Part shown: positions 25,720 through 33,819 of the stretch, piece by piece
Numbering within the stretch: position 1 is the stretch's first letter
Layout of the letters: every line of letters begins with the position of its first letter
Origin: DSUN01 sp035527715
GTDB lineage: Bacteria > Planctomycetota > PUPC01 > DSUN01
NCBI GenBank assembly: GCA_035527715.1
Contig: DATKZY010000102.1
Span: 1-64,000 of the forward strand
DNA length: 64,000 nucleotides
Direction: 5' to 3'
The notes under the pieces: model-generated
Database searches by the model: none
What the model was told of the DNA's origin: nothing
The model's input: the letters and a program-made list of their open reading frames with translations, nothing else
Position numbers and translations under genes: made by a program

Positions 25720-25748
25720 AGGATAGCCGCGCGACAGAACGCTGTCAA
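25720..25748 (-). promoter_or_regulatory. Promoter of xylA
   Basis: TTGACA and TATCCT are separated by 17 bp on the minus strand, giving a leader of about 40 bases. Confidence 0.6.
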
Positions 25749-25768
25749 GCAGACATTGCCGGAGGCCC

Positions 25769-25809
25769 CATTGTTGAGGCCCCCGGAACACACTCGGCCC
25801 CCAACAATG
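25769..25809. repeat. Inverted repeat between divergent xylA and URO-D genes
   Basis: cattgttg (25769-25776) and caacaatg (25802-25809) are perfect complements, extended by partly matching ggcccc tracts. It sits between the two divergent promoters and could be a regulator site. Confidence 0.35.
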
Positions 25810-25863
25810 AGGGCGACCACGACCATTTTCACGGAGGTCCACGCACGGACTCGCGCGCCGGTG

Positions 25864-25891
25864 TTGACACTACGCGAGAGGCGGGTATATT
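25864..25891 (+). promoter_or_regulatory. Promoter of the first URO-D family gene
   Basis: TTGACA and TATATT are separated by 16 bp, about 40 bases upstream of the ATG, which itself has ggagg eight bases before it. Confidence 0.6.
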
Positions 25892-25931
25892 CAGTGGTGG
25901 CAAAACGCCGCCCCGTATTGGAGGTCGCTGA

Positions 25932-27116
25932 ATGCCCGAAGCAATGTCGTCCCGCGAAAGAATGCTGTGTGCGATTGAGGGGAAGGCGGCGGAGCATGTG
26001 CCGCTGTCGTTCATGATCTTCTCGGCGTGCGAGCAGCGATGCGCCGGGCCAATCGAGTTCTTTGAGCGGCAGGTGGAGCTGGGACTCGACCCCGTGGTGG
26101 ACCTCTGGCACCTGAATGCCGATGAGGTGAAGGACTGCGGCGACGCACCAGGCCCACCCGTCGTCCTCGGCCCCGAGGTGAAGGTGCGCGAGTGGCGGGA
26201 GGTCTTGGTCGCCGAACGCTATCCGCTGCTCCACAAGGAGTACGCGACGCCCCACGGCACGCTCTCCTGCACGGTGCAGCAGACCGACGACTGGCCCTTC
26301 GGCGACCACGTGCCATTCCTCGACGACTATATCGAAGCGCGGGCGACGAAGCCGCTGGTGACGCGGCTCGACGACCTGCCCGCGCTTCGCCATCTGCTCG
26401 CTCCGCCGCGGCTCCACGAGTTGGGCCGCACGCGGCAGCTCTGGGCCAAGGGCATTCGCTTCGCCCAGGAGCACGCGCTCCTCAGCGCCGCTGGCTGGGG
26501 CGTGGGCGGCGACGCGCTGGCCTGGCTCTGCGGGCTTCAGGACTCCGTGATGATGGCGATGGACCAGCCCGAGCTGCTCGACGCCATCCTGGACGTGGTG
26601 AGCGACTGGAATCGCTGGCGAATGGAGCTGATGCTCGATGCTCAGCCCGACCTGCTCGTGCGCCGAGCCTGGTATGAGGGCACGGACTTCTGGTCGCCGA
26701 CGCTCTATCGCCGCTTCCTGTTCCCTTGCCTCGCGGCCGAAGTGAGGATGGCCCACCAGGCGGGGGCGAAGTTCGGTTACATCCTCACCAGCGGCGCAAT
26801 GCCGCTCCTCGACCTGATCATCGAGGCGGGGGTGGACGTGTTGATCGGCGTGGACCCGATTCAGGGGAAGGGCACCGACATGGCCGAGATGAAGCGCCGC
26901 ACAAAGGGCCGCCTGGCCCTCTGGGGCGGCGTGAACGGCTTCCTCACCGTCGAGCGCGGCACGCCCGAGGGCGTCCGCGACGCCGTGAAGCTCGCCCTCG
27001 ACACCCTCGGCCCCGACGGCTTCATCCTCAGCCCGGTGGACAACGTGCGCGACACGTCGGAAGAAACCTGGCGGAACACGATGGCGTTGATTGAGGCGTG
27101 GAGGGAGATGAGGTGA
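25932..27116 (+). CDS. URO-D superfamily protein
   Basis: This 394-residue cytosolic protein has the uroporphyrinogen-decarboxylase barrel: RERMLCAIEGK near the start, AGAKFGYILTSGAMPLLDL near 275, and a C-terminal LALDTLGPDGFILSPVDNV. Bona fide HemE is shorter and has a different N-terminus. Homologues outside haem synthesis include corrinoid methyltransferases (MtaA/CmuA) and many unassigned proteins near sugar genes, so methyl or carboxyl transfer is possible but unproven. Its neighbours are xylA and a fuculokinase-like kinase. Confidence 0.75.
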   Translation: MPEAMSSRERMLCAIEGKAAEHVPLSFMIFSACEQRCAGPIEFFERQVELGLDPVVDLWHLNADEVKDCGDAPGPPVVLGPEVKVREWREVLVAERYPLLHKEYATPHGTLSCTVQQTDDWPFGDHVPFLDDYIEARATKPLVTRLDDLPALRHLLAPPRLHELGRTRQLWAKGIRFAQEHALLSAAGWGVGGDALAWLCGLQDSVMMAMDQPELLDAILDVVSDWNRWRMELMLDAQPDLLVRRAWYEGTDFWSPTLYRRFLFPCLAAEVRMAHQAGAKFGYILTSGAMPLLDLIIEAGVDVLIGVDPIQGKGTDMAEMKRRTKGRLALWGGVNGFLTVERGTPEGVRDAVKLALDTLGPDGFILSPVDNVRDTSEETWRNTMALIEAWREMR

Positions 27117-27120
27117 AGAT

Positions 27121-27195
27121 GCGTGACGCGTGACGCGTGCCTAGGAGAAGAGGAAGCCCTCAGAACCTTCCTCTGGGCACGCGGGGCGCGGCACG
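27121..27195. repeat. CGTGACG-type low-complexity inverted repeat
   Basis: cgtgacgcgtgacgcgtgcc followed by a purine tract (27121-27156) faces cttcctct and a degenerate complement (27167-27195). It fills the gap between the convergent URO-D and nucleotidyltransferase genes. The same CGTGACGC word builds the repeat at 30095-30176. Confidence 0.6.
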
Positions 27196-27196
27196 T

Positions 27197-27658
27197 TCAT
27201 CCTCTTCCGCGCCGCCGCAGCCGCCTAACCTCTCGGAGAACGCGGGCGTCTTCCTGATGGCGCGGGTGGTCAATCTGCTGCTTCACGCGGATCAGGCTGT
27301 CGAGGCCAATCCAGTTGGCCGTCACGCCGCCGTAGGAGTCGCGGACCCGCTTCTTCCACGCGGTATCGAACCGCAGGCCCTTCACATCGAGCAGAAGGTC
27401 AATGCGGTTCGGCGCCACGCCGATCTGGAGAACCTGGTCCCGAACGCCCAAGTCGAACAGGTGAGGGCTGCCGAACTCCGCGAGGGCCTTGTTGGCCCGC
27501 CGCACGTTCTCGTCGGACGGCTCGACCCAGAGGTCCATATCCTTCGTATACCGCGGCTTCGCGTGGTAAATGAACGCCAGGCCGCCGATGATCAGGTATC
27601 GCGCTTCGTAGCGCTCGAGGAACGCCAGCATATCCTCGAAATCCCGGATCGCGTCCAT
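27197..27658 (-). CDS. Nucleotidyltransferase-fold protein (toxin-like, DUF6036/AbiEii-like)
   Basis: The 153-residue product has GGLAFIYHAKPRYTKDMDLWVEP near 25-47: the GG turn and DxD (D40, D42) of the pol-beta nucleotidyltransferase superfamily as found in AbiEii-like toxins. The rest is mixed alpha/beta with VAPNRIDLLLDV supplying the third acidic strand. The ATG follows a gap of only 14 bases after a 63-residue helical gene, the layout of a toxin-antitoxin pair. The start at 27658 is favoured because the longer frame has low-complexity sequence. Confidence 0.7.
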   Translation of the reverse strand: MDAIRDFEDMLAFLERYEARYLIIGGLAFIYHAKPRYTKDMDLWVEPSDENVRRANKALAEFGSPHLFDLGVRDQVLQIGVAPNRIDLLLDVKGLRFDTAWKKRVRDSYGGVTANWIGLDSLIRVKQQIDHPRHQEDARVLREVRRLRRRGRG

Positions 27659-27672
27659 CGCCGAGCGTCCCC

Positions 27673-27864
27673 TCACGGCTGTTGCCGCTCCAGTTTCCCC
27701 ACTTTCTCGATGTCTCGGTGGATCGCGACGAGGGCCGACAGGCGATCCTGCGGGCTCTGGCTCTGCCAGAACGCGAGGTCCCACTCTTCGGCCTCCTCGT
27801 GGCTGTGGGCCACGTGCGCCACAATCCTCTTGCGGCGCTCCGCCGTGCGCTCCTTGAGCCCCAT
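27673..27864 (-). CDS. Small partner protein of the nucleotidyltransferase
   Basis: The product has 63 residues, is highly charged and probably all-helical. It contains EEAEEWDLAFWQSQSPQDR, a pattern I associate with short proteins encoded next to nucleotidyltransferase genes. It precedes the nucleotidyltransferase by 14 bases, as expected for an antitoxin or folding partner. The ATG has aggag ten bases upstream, and a good promoter lies in front. Confidence 0.55.
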   Translation of the reverse strand: MGLKERTAERRKRIVAHVAHSHEEAEEWDLAFWQSQSPQDRLSALVAIHRDIEKVGKLERQQP

Positions 27865-27906
27865 AGCAAGCTGCTCCTCTCCCTCTCCCCGCCCTCTCCC
27901 TACTCA

Positions 27907-27935
27907 AGTATACGCCGCGCCGAACGCCCTATCAA
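27907..27935 (-). promoter_or_regulatory. Promoter of the nucleotidyltransferase pair
   Basis: TTGATA and TATACT are separated by 17 bp on the minus strand; the leader is about 35 bases. Confidence 0.6.
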
Positions 27936-27994
27936 GCGCGAGTGAAGGGAGGGGGGCAGGGCGGTCCCTGGCTTCACTGGTTGGGGATCGTGGA

Positions 27995-29512
27995 TTACGG
28001 ATTCCCTTGCCGGTAATGCCGCCGCAGGTTGGGAAGCAGGGCCTTGTAGTCCTCGTAGACCGTCTCGTAGGCGTGGGCCGATCTCGAGGGCCTGAAGGTC
28101 GTCTCCCGGAAACGCATGGCCTTCTGGGCTGCCTCGACTGAGGAATAGACGCCCGTGCCGACGAGGGCGCAGATGGCCGCGCCCAGGACGGTTGCCTCCT
28201 TCTGCTCGATGGTGGTGACGGGCAGGCCGGTGACGTCGGCGCGAATCTGGTTCCAGAGGTCGTTCTTCGAGCCGCCGCCGACGACGCGGATGCCCTTGGG
28301 CGAGAAGCCCGTCGCGGCCTTCAGCATTTCGATGGCCAACTGAAGCTGGCACGAAAGCCCCTCGAGCGCGGCACGGTAGACCTGGCCCCGTTGGGTGGAA
28401 ATGGTGAGGCCGAGGATCGTGCCGAGCGTGCCGTAGCGCTTCGTCGGGCCGGTGCCGGCGACGAAGCTGGGGATGAGCGTCACGCCGCCCGCGCCGGGGG
28501 CGAGCGCCGCTGCGTCGCCGATCATCGTGGGATAAAGCTTCGGCGTGTCGTTCACGTCGGGGTAAAAATGCTTCGCCAGCCACTCCAGGACGCCCGAGCC
28601 CATCATCAGCAGTTGCGGGTCGAAGAGGCCGGGGAGGGCATCGGCCTCGATGATGAGGCCGCCGTCGAAGCCCGCCCGGTTGGCCTTGAACTGCGGCACG
28701 CGGGCCATGAGGATTTCCCACGTGCCGCTGCTGAGGATGGCCTCGCCGCTGAGCGCGCCCGAGCCGATGGGGGCGAACTGGGTGTCGTGGCCCGCGGCGG
28801 TCACGGGCGTGCCGGCAGGGATGCCCGTCGCGCGACTCGCCTTGGCCGTCACCGCGCCGATGGTCTCACCCGACTCGACGAAGCGGGGGAAGAAGCTGGC
28901 GTCCACGCCTGCCAGCTTGAGCAGCTTCGGCGACCAGGTGCGGCGGGCGAGGTCCAGCGCCATCATCGTCGAGGCGCCCGTGTAGTCAATCGTCATCTCG
29001 CCGCAGAGCTTGTGGCTGAGCAGGCCGGCCATCATCATCCAGGCGGTTGCGTCGTCGAGGGCCTTCGGGGCGTTCTCGCGCAGCCAGATGAGGCGGAGGA
29101 GCGTGTTGAACGAGATGACCTGGTAGCCTGTCGTGCGGAAGAGGTCCCAGGCCGAGACCTCTTTCGTGATGGCTTCGGCGGTGGGCGTCGTGCGGGGGCA
29201 CTGCCAGCAGATGGGTGGGTAGGTGAGGCGCCCCAGGGCGTCCACGGGCGCGCCGTCGGCGCCCCAGGTGGTGATGGTGACGGCAGCGATGTCGCTCGGC
29301 TTGATCTTCGCACAGACCTGTTTCGAGAGGCGGCCAAGGCGCTTCCAGAGGGCCTCGAGGTCCCAGACCACCCAGCCCTTGTCGCCGCCGGCCTGGGGGC
29401 CGGGGCCGCTGCGTGCGCCGGCCTGGGCGAGCAGCCTGCCGCGGTCATCTGCCGCGACGACGCGGGTGGTGGTGGAGCCGCAATCCATCACGATGACGAT
29501 GCGACGGACCAT
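27995..29512 (-). CDS. FGGY-family sugar kinase (fuculokinase/xylulokinase-like)
   Basis: This 505-residue cytosolic kinase phosphorylates a sugar with ATP. The N-terminal ATPase fold has MDCGSTTTRVVAADDRGRLL. The catalytic-aspartate region is TAAGHDTQFAPIGSGAL near 240, and the second ATP site is GIRVVGGGSKNDLWNQIRAD near 415. The N-terminus resembles L-fuculokinase more than xylulokinase. The ATG has ggagg seven bases upstream. It lies 19 bases downstream of the flavin reductase gene and shares its transcript. Exact substrate is open: fuculose, rhamnulose or xylulose. Confidence 0.85.
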   Translation of the reverse strand: MVRRIVIVMDCGSTTTRVVAADDRGRLLAQAGARSGPGPQAGGDKGWVVWDLEALWKRLGRLSKQVCAKIKPSDIAAVTITTWGADGAPVDALGRLTYPPICWQCPRTTPTAEAITKEVSAWDLFRTTGYQVISFNTLLRLIWLRENAPKALDDATAWMMMAGLLSHKLCGEMTIDYTGASTMMALDLARRTWSPKLLKLAGVDASFFPRFVESGETIGAVTAKASRATGIPAGTPVTAAGHDTQFAPIGSGALSGEAILSSGTWEILMARVPQFKANRAGFDGGLIIEADALPGLFDPQLLMMGSGVLEWLAKHFYPDVNDTPKLYPTMIGDAAALAPGAGGVTLIPSFVAGTGPTKRYGTLGTILGLTISTQRGQVYRAALEGLSCQLQLAIEMLKAATGFSPKGIRVVGGGSKNDLWNQIRADVTGLPVTTIEQKEATVLGAAICALVGTGVYSSVEAAQKAMRFRETTFRPSRSAHAYETVYEDYKALLPNLRRHYRQGNP

Positions 29513-29531
29513 GTGCGTGCCTCCGGTCGGG

Positions 29532-30068
29532 TCATGCCTTCAGCCGCTCGCGCGCGTCTTCGTCGGCGAGGACGCCGTAGATCTGGCCGTAGTAGACGGT
29601 GTGGAAGTCGCCGGAGCGGTAGCAGTCCTTCACGACGTCGGGCGCGAGAGCATCGGGGACGACCTGGGTCTTGTAGAGGGTGCGGCACTCGTAGTGGACG
29701 ACGCATTGGGCAATGAGGGGCGCGGCGACCTGCTGGCTGGGGAGGGCGGCGATGCCGGTGTCGGCGAACTTGTCGTGGTCGCGGCCCGACCTGCTGCCGC
29801 AGAAGTTCACGGCCTTGCGCAGCTCGGGCGGCGCGACGTTTACCGTGAAGTCGCCGTTCTCCTCGAGCAGCGTCCAGGTGTGGCGCGAGGGGCGGACGAG
29901 AACGACGAAGACGGGCCGCCCCCAGATGATGCCGATGGTGCCCCAGCCGATGGTCATGGCATTCGGCGTGCCGTCCTTGCCCTGCGAGGCGAGCAAGCAG
30001 CCGGGGTCGGCGAGGGCGGTCATTGTCTCCGCAAGGTAGTCCGTATAGGCAACGCTCTTCTTCGCCAT
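29532..30068 (-). CDS. Flavin reductase-like FMN-binding protein
   Basis: The 178-residue product has the flavin-reductase split-barrel pattern: NAMTIGWGTIGIIWGRPVF, VRPSRHTWTLLEENGDFTVN and ALPSQQVAAPLIAQCVVHYE. Such proteins bind FMN and reduce it with NAD(P)H or serve as small oxidoreductases. I start it at the ATG at 30068 (MAKKSVAYTDYL) because the longer frame reads through a repeat. A link to sugar metabolism is only by position, before the FGGY kinase. Confidence 0.85.
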   Translation of the reverse strand: MAKKSVAYTDYLAETMTALADPGCLLASQGKDGTPNAMTIGWGTIGIIWGRPVFVVLVRPSRHTWTLLEENGDFTVNVAPPELRKAVNFCGSRSGRDHDKFADTGIAALPSQQVAAPLIAQCVVHYECRTLYKTQVVPDALAPDVVKDCYRSGDFHTVYYGQIYGVLADEDARERLKA

Positions 30069-30094
30069 GTGCGGCTCTCTCCGTTGCTGAAGGG

Positions 30095-30176
30095 ACCCGT
30101 GACGCGTGACGCGTGACCAGAGAGGAAGAGGATTGGGCTCCTCCTGATCACGCGTCACGGGTCACGCGTCCCGCGC
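30095..30176. repeat. CGTGACGC-type low-complexity inverted repeat
   Basis: The tract 30095-30130 (cgtgacgcgtgacgcgtg plus purines) is complemented by 30139-30176 around a short loop. The right arm includes the stop codon region of the metallohydrolase gene. Confidence 0.65.
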
Positions 30177-30986
30177 GGCTCCCTGGGTCTCCAATGCCTC
30201 CAGATCGAGCGTCATCCCGTCCCGTGCGGCCACCACGCGCACGCCCGTTTCTTCGCTCATCTTCTCGGCCAGCTCCCACGGCTTGGCCTGGAGCACGTTC
30301 ATCCCGAAGTGCGTGATGACAGCCACGCGGGGGCGCACCTCGCCGATGAGGCGTGTGGCGTCGGCCACGTCGAGGTGCAGGATGCGCTTCTTACGCTCCT
30401 CGTCCACCTGGTAGAGGACCATGTGGACAATCAGCACGTCGCAGGGCGCGTAGTGGGCCACGAGTTCGGGGAAGTAGAAGGTGTCGGCGACGTGGCAGAT
30501 GCGAAGGCCGGCCGTGTCGATCCGCAGGCCATACGTCTCGCCGCTGTGGAGGTGGCGGACGGGCGTGCACAGCGTGGTGCCTGGGGCCAGCTCCCAGGAC
30601 CCGCCGGCCCCGAGCACCTCGACCCTGCCCAGGTAGCCGCGCACGTAGCGGAGGACGATGGGGTCGCCGTCGAGCGCCTCGGCGGGGGCGAAGAGGGTGC
30701 CGCGCTGCTTGTGGCCGCCGTCGGTCATCGCCTCGATCATCACGTTCACGTCGCCCGCGTGGTCGAGGTGGCCGTGGGTGAGGAAGATCGCGTCGAGCGT
30801 CGCGGGGTTGATCTTCGGGCGGCTCGCGTGGCATCGCACGAGGCAGCCTGGGCCGGGGTCCACGAGGAGTCGGAAGCCGCCCAGCGAGTAGAGCACCCCG
30901 GCCGAGCTGCGCCGCTGCGTGATCATCACGAACCGCGCGCCCGCGGTGCCGAGGAACTTGATGAAGTCGCCCGCTGCCTTCGCCAT
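30162..30986 (-). CDS. MBL-fold metallohydrolase (RNase Z-like)
   Basis: This 274-residue cytosolic hydrolase has the metallo-beta-lactamase metal motif THGHLDHAGD (H71, H73, D75, H76), an upstream LLVDPGPGCLV strand, a VADTFYFPELV segment supplying another ligand, and ITHFGMN near the end. The order resembles RNase Z / arylsulfatase-type members, but the family is broad and the substrate is unknown. A strong divergent promoter separates it from nrdJ. Its last codons lie in a repeat tract, so the C-terminal ARDA residues may be repeat-derived. Confidence 0.85.
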   Translation of the reverse strand: MAKAAGDFIKFLGTAGARFVMITQRRSSAGVLYSLGGFRLLVDPGPGCLVRCHASRPKINPATLDAIFLTHGHLDHAGDVNVMIEAMTDGGHKQRGTLFAPAEALDGDPIVLRYVRGYLGRVEVLGAGGSWELAPGTTLCTPVRHLHSGETYGLRIDTAGLRICHVADTFYFPELVAHYAPCDVLIVHMVLYQVDEERKKRILHLDVADATRLIGEVRPRVAVITHFGMNVLQAKPWELAEKMSEETGVRVVAARDGMTLDLEALETQGAARDA

Positions 30987-31012
30987 TGGGTCCTTTCGAT
31001 CCCTCCTGCGCT

Positions 31013-31040
31013 ATTGTAGGCGCCTCGTGCGGAGTGTCAA
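31013..31040 (-). promoter_or_regulatory. Promoter of the metallohydrolase gene
   Basis: TTGACA and TACAAT are separated by 16 bp on the minus strand, with aggaggg between it and the ATG. Confidence 0.65.
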
Positions 31041-31064
31041 GCGTCCGTCGTCTCGCCCCACCAG

Positions 31065-31093
31065 TTGCGGTCAGGGTCGCTGTCGCGTAGAAT
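31065..31093 (+). promoter_or_regulatory. Promoter of nrdJ
   Basis: TTGCGG and TAGAAT are separated by 17 bp; the predicted start lies about 20 bases before the ATG at 31120. Confidence 0.5.
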
Positions 31094-31119
31094 ATGCGGT
31101 GGGGGAGAAGAGGGTGCGC

Positions 31120-33195
31120 ATGGCGAAGAAGAAGCCTCCAGCCGAGGTCGCCAAGCGCAACGGGCGCCTCGAGGCGTTCGACGCGCGGAAGATCACCGCG
31201 GCCATCCTGAAAGCCCAACGCGCCGTCGGCAAGGCCGATCCCGCTTTCGCCGAGCGCTGCACGCAGCGTGTGATCGCACGCCTCCGCCAGCAGCCCACGG
31301 TCGAGCAGATCCAGGACGCCGTCGAGCGCGTCCTCGTGCGGGAGGGGCGGGCCGACCTGGCGAAGGCCTACATCCTCTATCGCCAGCGCCGCGCCGACCT
31401 GCGGCGCGTCAAACGCCTCCTCGGTGTGGCCGACGACCTGAAGCTGCCCCTCAACGCAACCGAAGTCCTGGAGCGCCGCTACCTCCTTCGCGACGAGCAC
31501 GGCGAGGCGGTCGAGACCCCGCACGAGATGCTGGTCCGTGTGGCCCGTGCCGTGGCGGCGCCCGACGCCAATCACCCGAACCCCGACGTGGAGCGCACCG
31601 AGCACGAGTTCCTCGAGATGATGGTGCGCCTGGAGTTCCTGCCCAACTCGCCGACCCTGATGAACGCGGGGACGGGGCTGGGCCAGCTCGCCGCGTGCTT
31701 CGTGCTGCCCGTGGGCGACTCGCTCCGCGAGATCTTCGACGCCGTCCGCGACATGGCCATCATCCACCAGTCGGGCGGCGGCACGGGCTTCTCGTTCTCG
31801 CGCCTGCGCCCCAAGGGCGACATCGTGCGGTCCACCGGCGGCGTGGCCTCGGGGCCGGTGTCGTTCATGCAGGTCTACGACGCCACGACGAACACGATCA
31901 AGCAGGGCGGGCGGCGCCGCGGCGCCAACATGGGCATCCTCCGCGTGGACCACCCCGACATCGTGGAATTCGTCACCGCCAAGCTCGACAGCGGGACGCT
32001 GCGCAACTTCAACCTCTCGGTCGCCGTGACCGACGCCTTCATGGCCGCCGCCGCGAGGGGCAAGGACTACGACCTCGTGAACCCGCGCTCGGGCAAGGCG
32101 GTCGGGCGGCGCAACGCGCGCGAGATGCTCGACCTCATCGCCACCTCGGCCTGGCGCTGCGGCGACCCCGGCCTCATCTTCCTCGACGAGATCAACCGCC
32201 ACCACCCCACGCCCGCCCTCGGCGCCATCGAGGCCACGAACCCCTGCGGCGAGCAGCCCCTGCTGCCCTACGAGGCCTGCAACCTCGGCTCCATCAACCT
32301 CGCCAGAATGGTCCGCGACGGCGAGGTGGACTGGGAGCGGCTCCGCCGCCTGGTTCACGCCGCGGTGCACTTCCTGGACAACGTGATTGACGCCTCGCGC
32401 TACCCGCTGGAGGCCATCGCCGAGGTGACGCGGGCGAACCGCAAGATCGGCCTGGGCGTCATGGGCTTTGCGGAGGCCCTCGTCCAGCTTGCCATCCCGT
32501 ACGACTCGGAGGAAGCAGTGGCCCTGGCCGAGCGCGTGATGGCCTTCGCGACCGTCGAGGCCCGGAAGGCGTCGCAGCGGCTTGGCGAAGAGCGCGGCGC
32601 GTTCCCCAACTTCGACCGCAGCGTATGGCCCGAGCGCGGGTTCCAGACCCTGCGCAACGCCACCTGCACCACGGTCGCGCCTACGGGCACGATCAGCATC
32701 ATCGCGGGGTGCTCGAGCGGCATCGAGCCGCTGTTCGCCCTGTCGTACGTGCGGCACGTGCTCGACGGCGCCACGCTGATCGAGGAGAACGCGCTGTTCC
32801 GCGAGGCCGCCGAGGCGCTCGGGATCTACAGCGACGACCTGATTCGCGAGATCGCCCGACGCGGGTCATGCCGCGGTCTGAAAGCCGTTCCAAAGGACGT
32901 GCAACGGCTCTTCCCGACCGCCTTCGACATCGCCCCCGAGTGGCACGTGAAGCTCCAGGCCGCCTTCCAACGGCACACCGACAACGGCGTGTCGAAGACC
33001 TGCAACCTCCCCCAGACGGCCACGCCGGCCGACGTCCGCCACATCTACGAGCTGGCCTGGAAGCTCCGCTGCAAGGGCATCACCGTCTACCGCTACGGCT
33101 CCATCGCCGGCCAGGTGCTCTCCCTGAGCGACGACGAATGCGACCACTGCAAGACGCCGTCCGAGCAGGGCGGCCGGCCGAGGGAGGAGAGGTGA
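31120..33195 (+). CDS. nrdJ: Adenosylcobalamin-dependent ribonucleotide reductase (class II)
   Basis: This enzyme makes deoxyribonucleotides using a B12-derived thiyl radical and no separate radical subunit. In the 691-residue protein, an ATP-cone (about 10-100, NGRLEAFDARKITAAILKAQ) precedes the barrel. C193 in LAACFVLPVGDS is one of the redox pair. NPCGE (C376) holds the radical cysteine and glutamate. TVAPTGTISIIAGCSSGIEP is typical of NrdJ. The tail has a CDHC thiol pair for re-reduction. No nrdB-like gene follows. The ATG at 31120 is chosen because earlier in-frame codons lie in the promoter. Confidence 0.95.
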   Translation: MAKKKPPAEVAKRNGRLEAFDARKITAAILKAQRAVGKADPAFAERCTQRVIARLRQQPTVEQIQDAVERVLVREGRADLAKAYILYRQRRADLRRVKRLLGVADDLKLPLNATEVLERRYLLRDEHGEAVETPHEMLVRVARAVAAPDANHPNPDVERTEHEFLEMMVRLEFLPNSPTLMNAGTGLGQLAACFVLPVGDSLREIFDAVRDMAIIHQSGGGTGFSFSRLRPKGDIVRSTGGVASGPVSFMQVYDATTNTIKQGGRRRGANMGILRVDHPDIVEFVTAKLDSGTLRNFNLSVAVTDAFMAAAARGKDYDLVNPRSGKAVGRRNAREMLDLIATSAWRCGDPGLIFLDEINRHHPTPALGAIEATNPCGEQPLLPYEACNLGSINLARMVRDGEVDWERLRRLVHAAVHFLDNVIDASRYPLEAIAEVTRANRKIGLGVMGFAEALVQLAIPYDSEEAVALAERVMAFATVEARKASQRLGEERGAFPNFDRSVWPERGFQTLRNATCTTVAPTGTISIIAGCSSGIEPLFALSYVRHVLDGATLIEENALFREAAEALGIYSDDLIREIARRGSCRGLKAVPKDVQRLFPTAFDIAPEWHVKLQAAFQRHTDNGVSKTCNLPQTATPADVRHIYELAWKLRCKGITVYRYGSIAGQVLSLSDDECDHCKTPSEQGGRPREER

Positions 33196-33258
33196 GGCGT
33201 TGCCGATTTCCGATCTTCCATTCGCGGCGGGGGACGGAGGAGTGGCGAGGGCAGGGCC

Positions 33259-33300
33259 AGTGGACAGTAGACAGTGGGCAGTAGACAGTAGACAGTGGAC
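33259..33300. repeat. Tandem AGTNGAC tract
   Basis: Six degenerate 7-bp units (acagtag/acagtgg) run in one direction after nrdJ. No complementary tract is seen nearby. Confidence 0.6.
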
Positions 33301-33356
33301 ACCGCAGGAGCAGGGAGCTGCGAGCCCGCAGGACGGATACCCCCGCCCCTGGGCTT

Positions 33357-33376
33357 GGCGTGCAGGCATGCACGCC
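33357..33376. terminator. Candidate hairpin between nrdJ and the zinc-ribbon gene
   Basis: ggcgtgca-ggca-tgcacgcc forms an 8-bp stem with a 4-nt loop between convergent stops. No T-run follows. Confidence 0.35.
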
Positions 33377-33383
33377 CGGTGTT

Positions 33384-33704
33384 CTACGGCCCCTTGGAGT
33401 CGGGCGCGGCGTGCTCACCGGTGATGTGCCCGCCCTTGGCGCGGGGGTCGTGCCGCTGTTCCTTGAGGAGAGCCTTCCCCATCCTGGCGTCGTGGGCCGC
33501 GGTGTCCCCGAGGAACTTGACGGTGGGCGCCCACAGCCAGAGCGCCAGCGCAATCAAGGCGGTTGCCGCCCCCGCGATGAGAAAGACGCCGAGGAGCGCC
33601 CGAAGGATGAGACGGCCCGGCATCGGATTGCCGCACGCCGGGCAGATGGCGGCTCGACGCGAGATATAGCCGCCGCACACGTCGCACTGCCTGTGCTCCA
33701 TCAT
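33384..33704 (-). CDS. Zinc-ribbon single-pass membrane protein
   Basis: The 106-residue product has an N-terminal zinc ribbon with two CxxC knuckles (CDVCGGYISRRAAICPACG), one strongly hydrophobic segment of about 25 residues, then a charged tail. This layout of cytosolic ribbon plus anchor is common in small bacterial proteins of unknown function. The ATG at 33704 has AGGAGG nine bases upstream, so the longer frame is not used. A promoter lies in the end of the neighbouring gene. Confidence 0.65.
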   Translation of the reverse strand: MMEHRQCDVCGGYISRRAAICPACGNPMPGRLILRALLGVFLIAGAATALIALALWLWAPTVKFLGDTAAHDARMGKALLKEQRHDPRAKGGHITGEHAAPDSKGP

Positions 33705-33790
33705 GCCCGTGCCCTCCTGCTTCTCCGACGTCACGTGGCAAGGCGCCGGACACTCCCAGTCGGTCATCCCCCCCCCGACCTTACGGCGGC

Positions 33791-33819
33791 ATCATACATT
33801 GGGCCAACTCGGCAGTCAA
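33791..33819 (-). promoter_or_regulatory. Promoter of the zinc-ribbon gene
   Basis: TTGACT and TATGAT are separated by 17 bp on the minus strand, overlapping the stop codon of the upstream gene. Confidence 0.55.

Noticed and set aside
24323..25726. Long plus-strand frame opposite xylA
   Set aside because: xylA on the minus strand is unambiguous; the opposite frame has no recognisable domain.
28391..29716. Plus-strand frame opposite the FGGY kinase
   Set aside because: Low-complexity Gly/Arg-rich translation and no start signals.
33259..33300. Possible CRISPR array
   Set aside because: A 7-bp tandem repeat without spacers.
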